From: Galactobacter sp052108535
GTDB lineage: Bacteria > Actinomycetota > Actinomycetes > Actinomycetales > Micrococcaceae
Length of the DNA: 64,000 bases
Assembly (NCBI GenBank): GCA_052108535.1
Contig: JBQDZM010000008.1
Coordinates: 1-64,000 of the forward strand
Direction of reading: 5' to 3'
The notes beneath the pieces are model-generated. The model was not told the DNA's origin and did not search any database. It saw nothing but the letters and a program-made list of their open reading frames with translations. The position numbers and the translations under genes are program-made. This document shows positions 63,214 to 64,000 of this stretch, one piece after another. How positions within the stretch are numbered: the first letter of the stretch is position 1; every line of letters begins with the position of its first letter.

Positions 63214-64000
63214 TCAGGCCAGCGCGCCCTGTCCCACACGGAAGCCCGCACCCTTGTGATGCTCCGGCAGGCGGTCACCGCGGCCAAAGAGCTTCTGGCG
63301 CAGCGAGCCCTCCTCATAGGAGGTGGGGTAGGCGCCGGCGGCCTGCAGCTGCGGAACGATGTGCTCCACAACGTCCTCGAAGGTTCCGGGCGTGATGGCG
63401 TAGGCGATGTTGAAGCCGTCCACGTCGGTGTCTCGCACCCACTCGATGAGCTGGTCAGCCACCTGTTTGCCGGTGCCCACAGCCACGGGGCCGAAGCCGC
63501 CCACGCCGATCCACTCGGCCAGCTGCCGGACGGTCCAGGGGTTGCCCTCCTCGCCGGAGGCCTTCTGGAAGGTCTCCACGGAGGACTGAATAGCGTTGGA
63601 CTTCACGTCCGTACCGATAACGTCGTCCGGGTCGTACTGGCTCATGTCGATACCGGTCCAGCCGGAGAGCAGGGCCAGGGCCCCGTTGATGTCCGCGTAG
63701 GAGCGGTAGTCCTCGAACTTGGCCTGCGCGGCGTCCTCGGTCTCGGCAACGATGGGGGTGAGCATCGAGTAGATCTTGATGTCGTGGCGGTCGCGACCGG
63801 CAGCCTCCGCAGCATCGCGGATCTTGCCGACCTGCTCCGCAAGGGTTTCCTTGGTGGGCGAGTTCACGAACACGGCCTCGGCGTTCTCCCCCGCGAACTT
63901 CAGTCCGCGCTTGGAGGCGCCCGCCTGGAACAGCAGCGGGGTGCGCTGCGTGGACGGCTCGGTGATCGCGATCCCTGGAACCTTGAACCAGCGGCCCTCG
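63214..64000 (-). CDS. LLM-class flavin-dependent monooxygenase (NtaA/SnaA/SoxA type), 5' part outside the window
   Basis: The C-terminal 260 or so residues are present, starting in Arg-Trp-Phe-Lys-Val-Pro-Gly at the window edge. Thr-Pro-Leu-Leu-Phe-Gln-Ala-Gly-Ala-Ser, Gly-Leu-Lys-Phe-Ala, Ala-Glu-Ala-Val-Phe-Val, and the late Asp-Gly-Phe-Asn-Ile segment match the NtaA-type family. It ends Gly-Gln-Gly-Ala-Leu-Ala. The GTG at 63873 is internal, not the start. Substrate unknown. Confidence 0.88.
   Translation of the reverse strand, partial: EGRWFKVPGIAITEPSTQRTPLLFQAGASKRGLKFAGENAEAVFVNSPTKETLAEQVGKIRDAAEAAGRDRHDIKIYSMLTPIVAETEDAAQAKFEDYRSYADINGALALLSGWTGIDMSQYDPDDVIGTDVKSNAIQSSVETFQKASGEEGNPWTVRQLAEWIGVGGFGPVAVGTGKQVADQLIEWVRDTDVDGFNIAYAITPGTFEDVVEHIVPQLQAAGAYPTSYEEGSLRQKLFGRGDRLPEHHKGAGFRVGQGALA

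Noticed and set aside
1..64000. tRNA or rRNA genes
   Set aside because: I looked for tRNA-like arms near the att sites, since many elements integrate into tRNA genes, and saw none; the target here is a protein gene.

Overview
The window is high-GC actinobacterial DNA: GTG and TTG starts, lipoproteins, a DtxR/IdeR-type iron box, SnoaL, TipAS and AlpA-like proteins, and a transglutaminase/ATP-grasp/alpha-E operon. The genus cannot be fixed from the sequence; Micrococcales or Corynebacteriales relatives fit. The window has two parts: an integrated mobile element of about 44.4 kb (about 54-44465) and resident chromosome (1-53 and 44466-64000). A 100-N scaffold gap lies at 60819-60918.

The element entered a lipoprotein gene. 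The first 13 codons, with a good ribosome binding site, are at 15-53; the rest is at 44466-45134. Joining the halves at a shared GCA restores one reading frame with a perfect lipoprotein signal peptide. The integrase is the large serine recombinase at 94-1563. The two element ends carry inverted 12-bp arms, as expected for an attP split into attL and attR. At the other end of the element are an AlpA-like regulator, a primase-helicase, a relaxase, MobC, an XRE repressor facing three tandem operators, an origin-like field of short repeats, and ardA. Together these describe an integrative and mobilisable, plasmid-like element.

Element cargo, left to right: a convergent restriction-modification pair (2355-4675) with a doubled palindrome over the methyltransferase start; a small resolvase with a res-like site; a divergent HxlR regulator and SnoaL-like gene; then a 22.1-kb composite transposon-like block (6939-29038) bounded by two IS3-family elements with matched outer ends and a CGG duplication. 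Inside the block are a MerR/TipAS regulator, a VOC protein and a complete siderophore operon: AraC regulator, iron box, binding lipoprotein, flavin monooxygenase, two FecCD permeases, ATPase, a siderophore-interacting reductase fused to a methyltransferase-like domain, a heterodimeric ABC transporter and a second AraC regulator. Removing the block puts the SnoaL gene directly upstream of a UvrA2/DrrC-like gene (29059-31563), so it probably split an operon. A resolvase-TniA-TniB transposition module follows. The cargo resembles the siderophore islands (RUSTI) described in cheese-rind actinobacteria; that comparison is from memory and needs a search.

Insertion sequences are nested. Each IS3 carries a nearly identical IS110-family element at exactly the same place, between the conserved Asp and Asn codons of the transposase. 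One IS3 also holds an IS30-family element, and the whole cuts off an IS481-family gene. The leader of the IS110 elements contains four short segments that match the left target, right target, left donor and right donor in the order expected of a bridge RNA. This is the most interesting signal in the window.

The resident chromosome holds a pseudo-receiver wHTH regulator, a large secreted subtilase, a four-gene overlapping operon (DUF2126 transglutaminase, ATP-grasp/alpha-E fusion, transglutaminase, zinc metallopeptidase), an acyltransferase, an ABM-family monooxygenase, a Bcr/CflA-type MFS exporter, a siderophore-interacting protein and a partial flavin monooxygenase.
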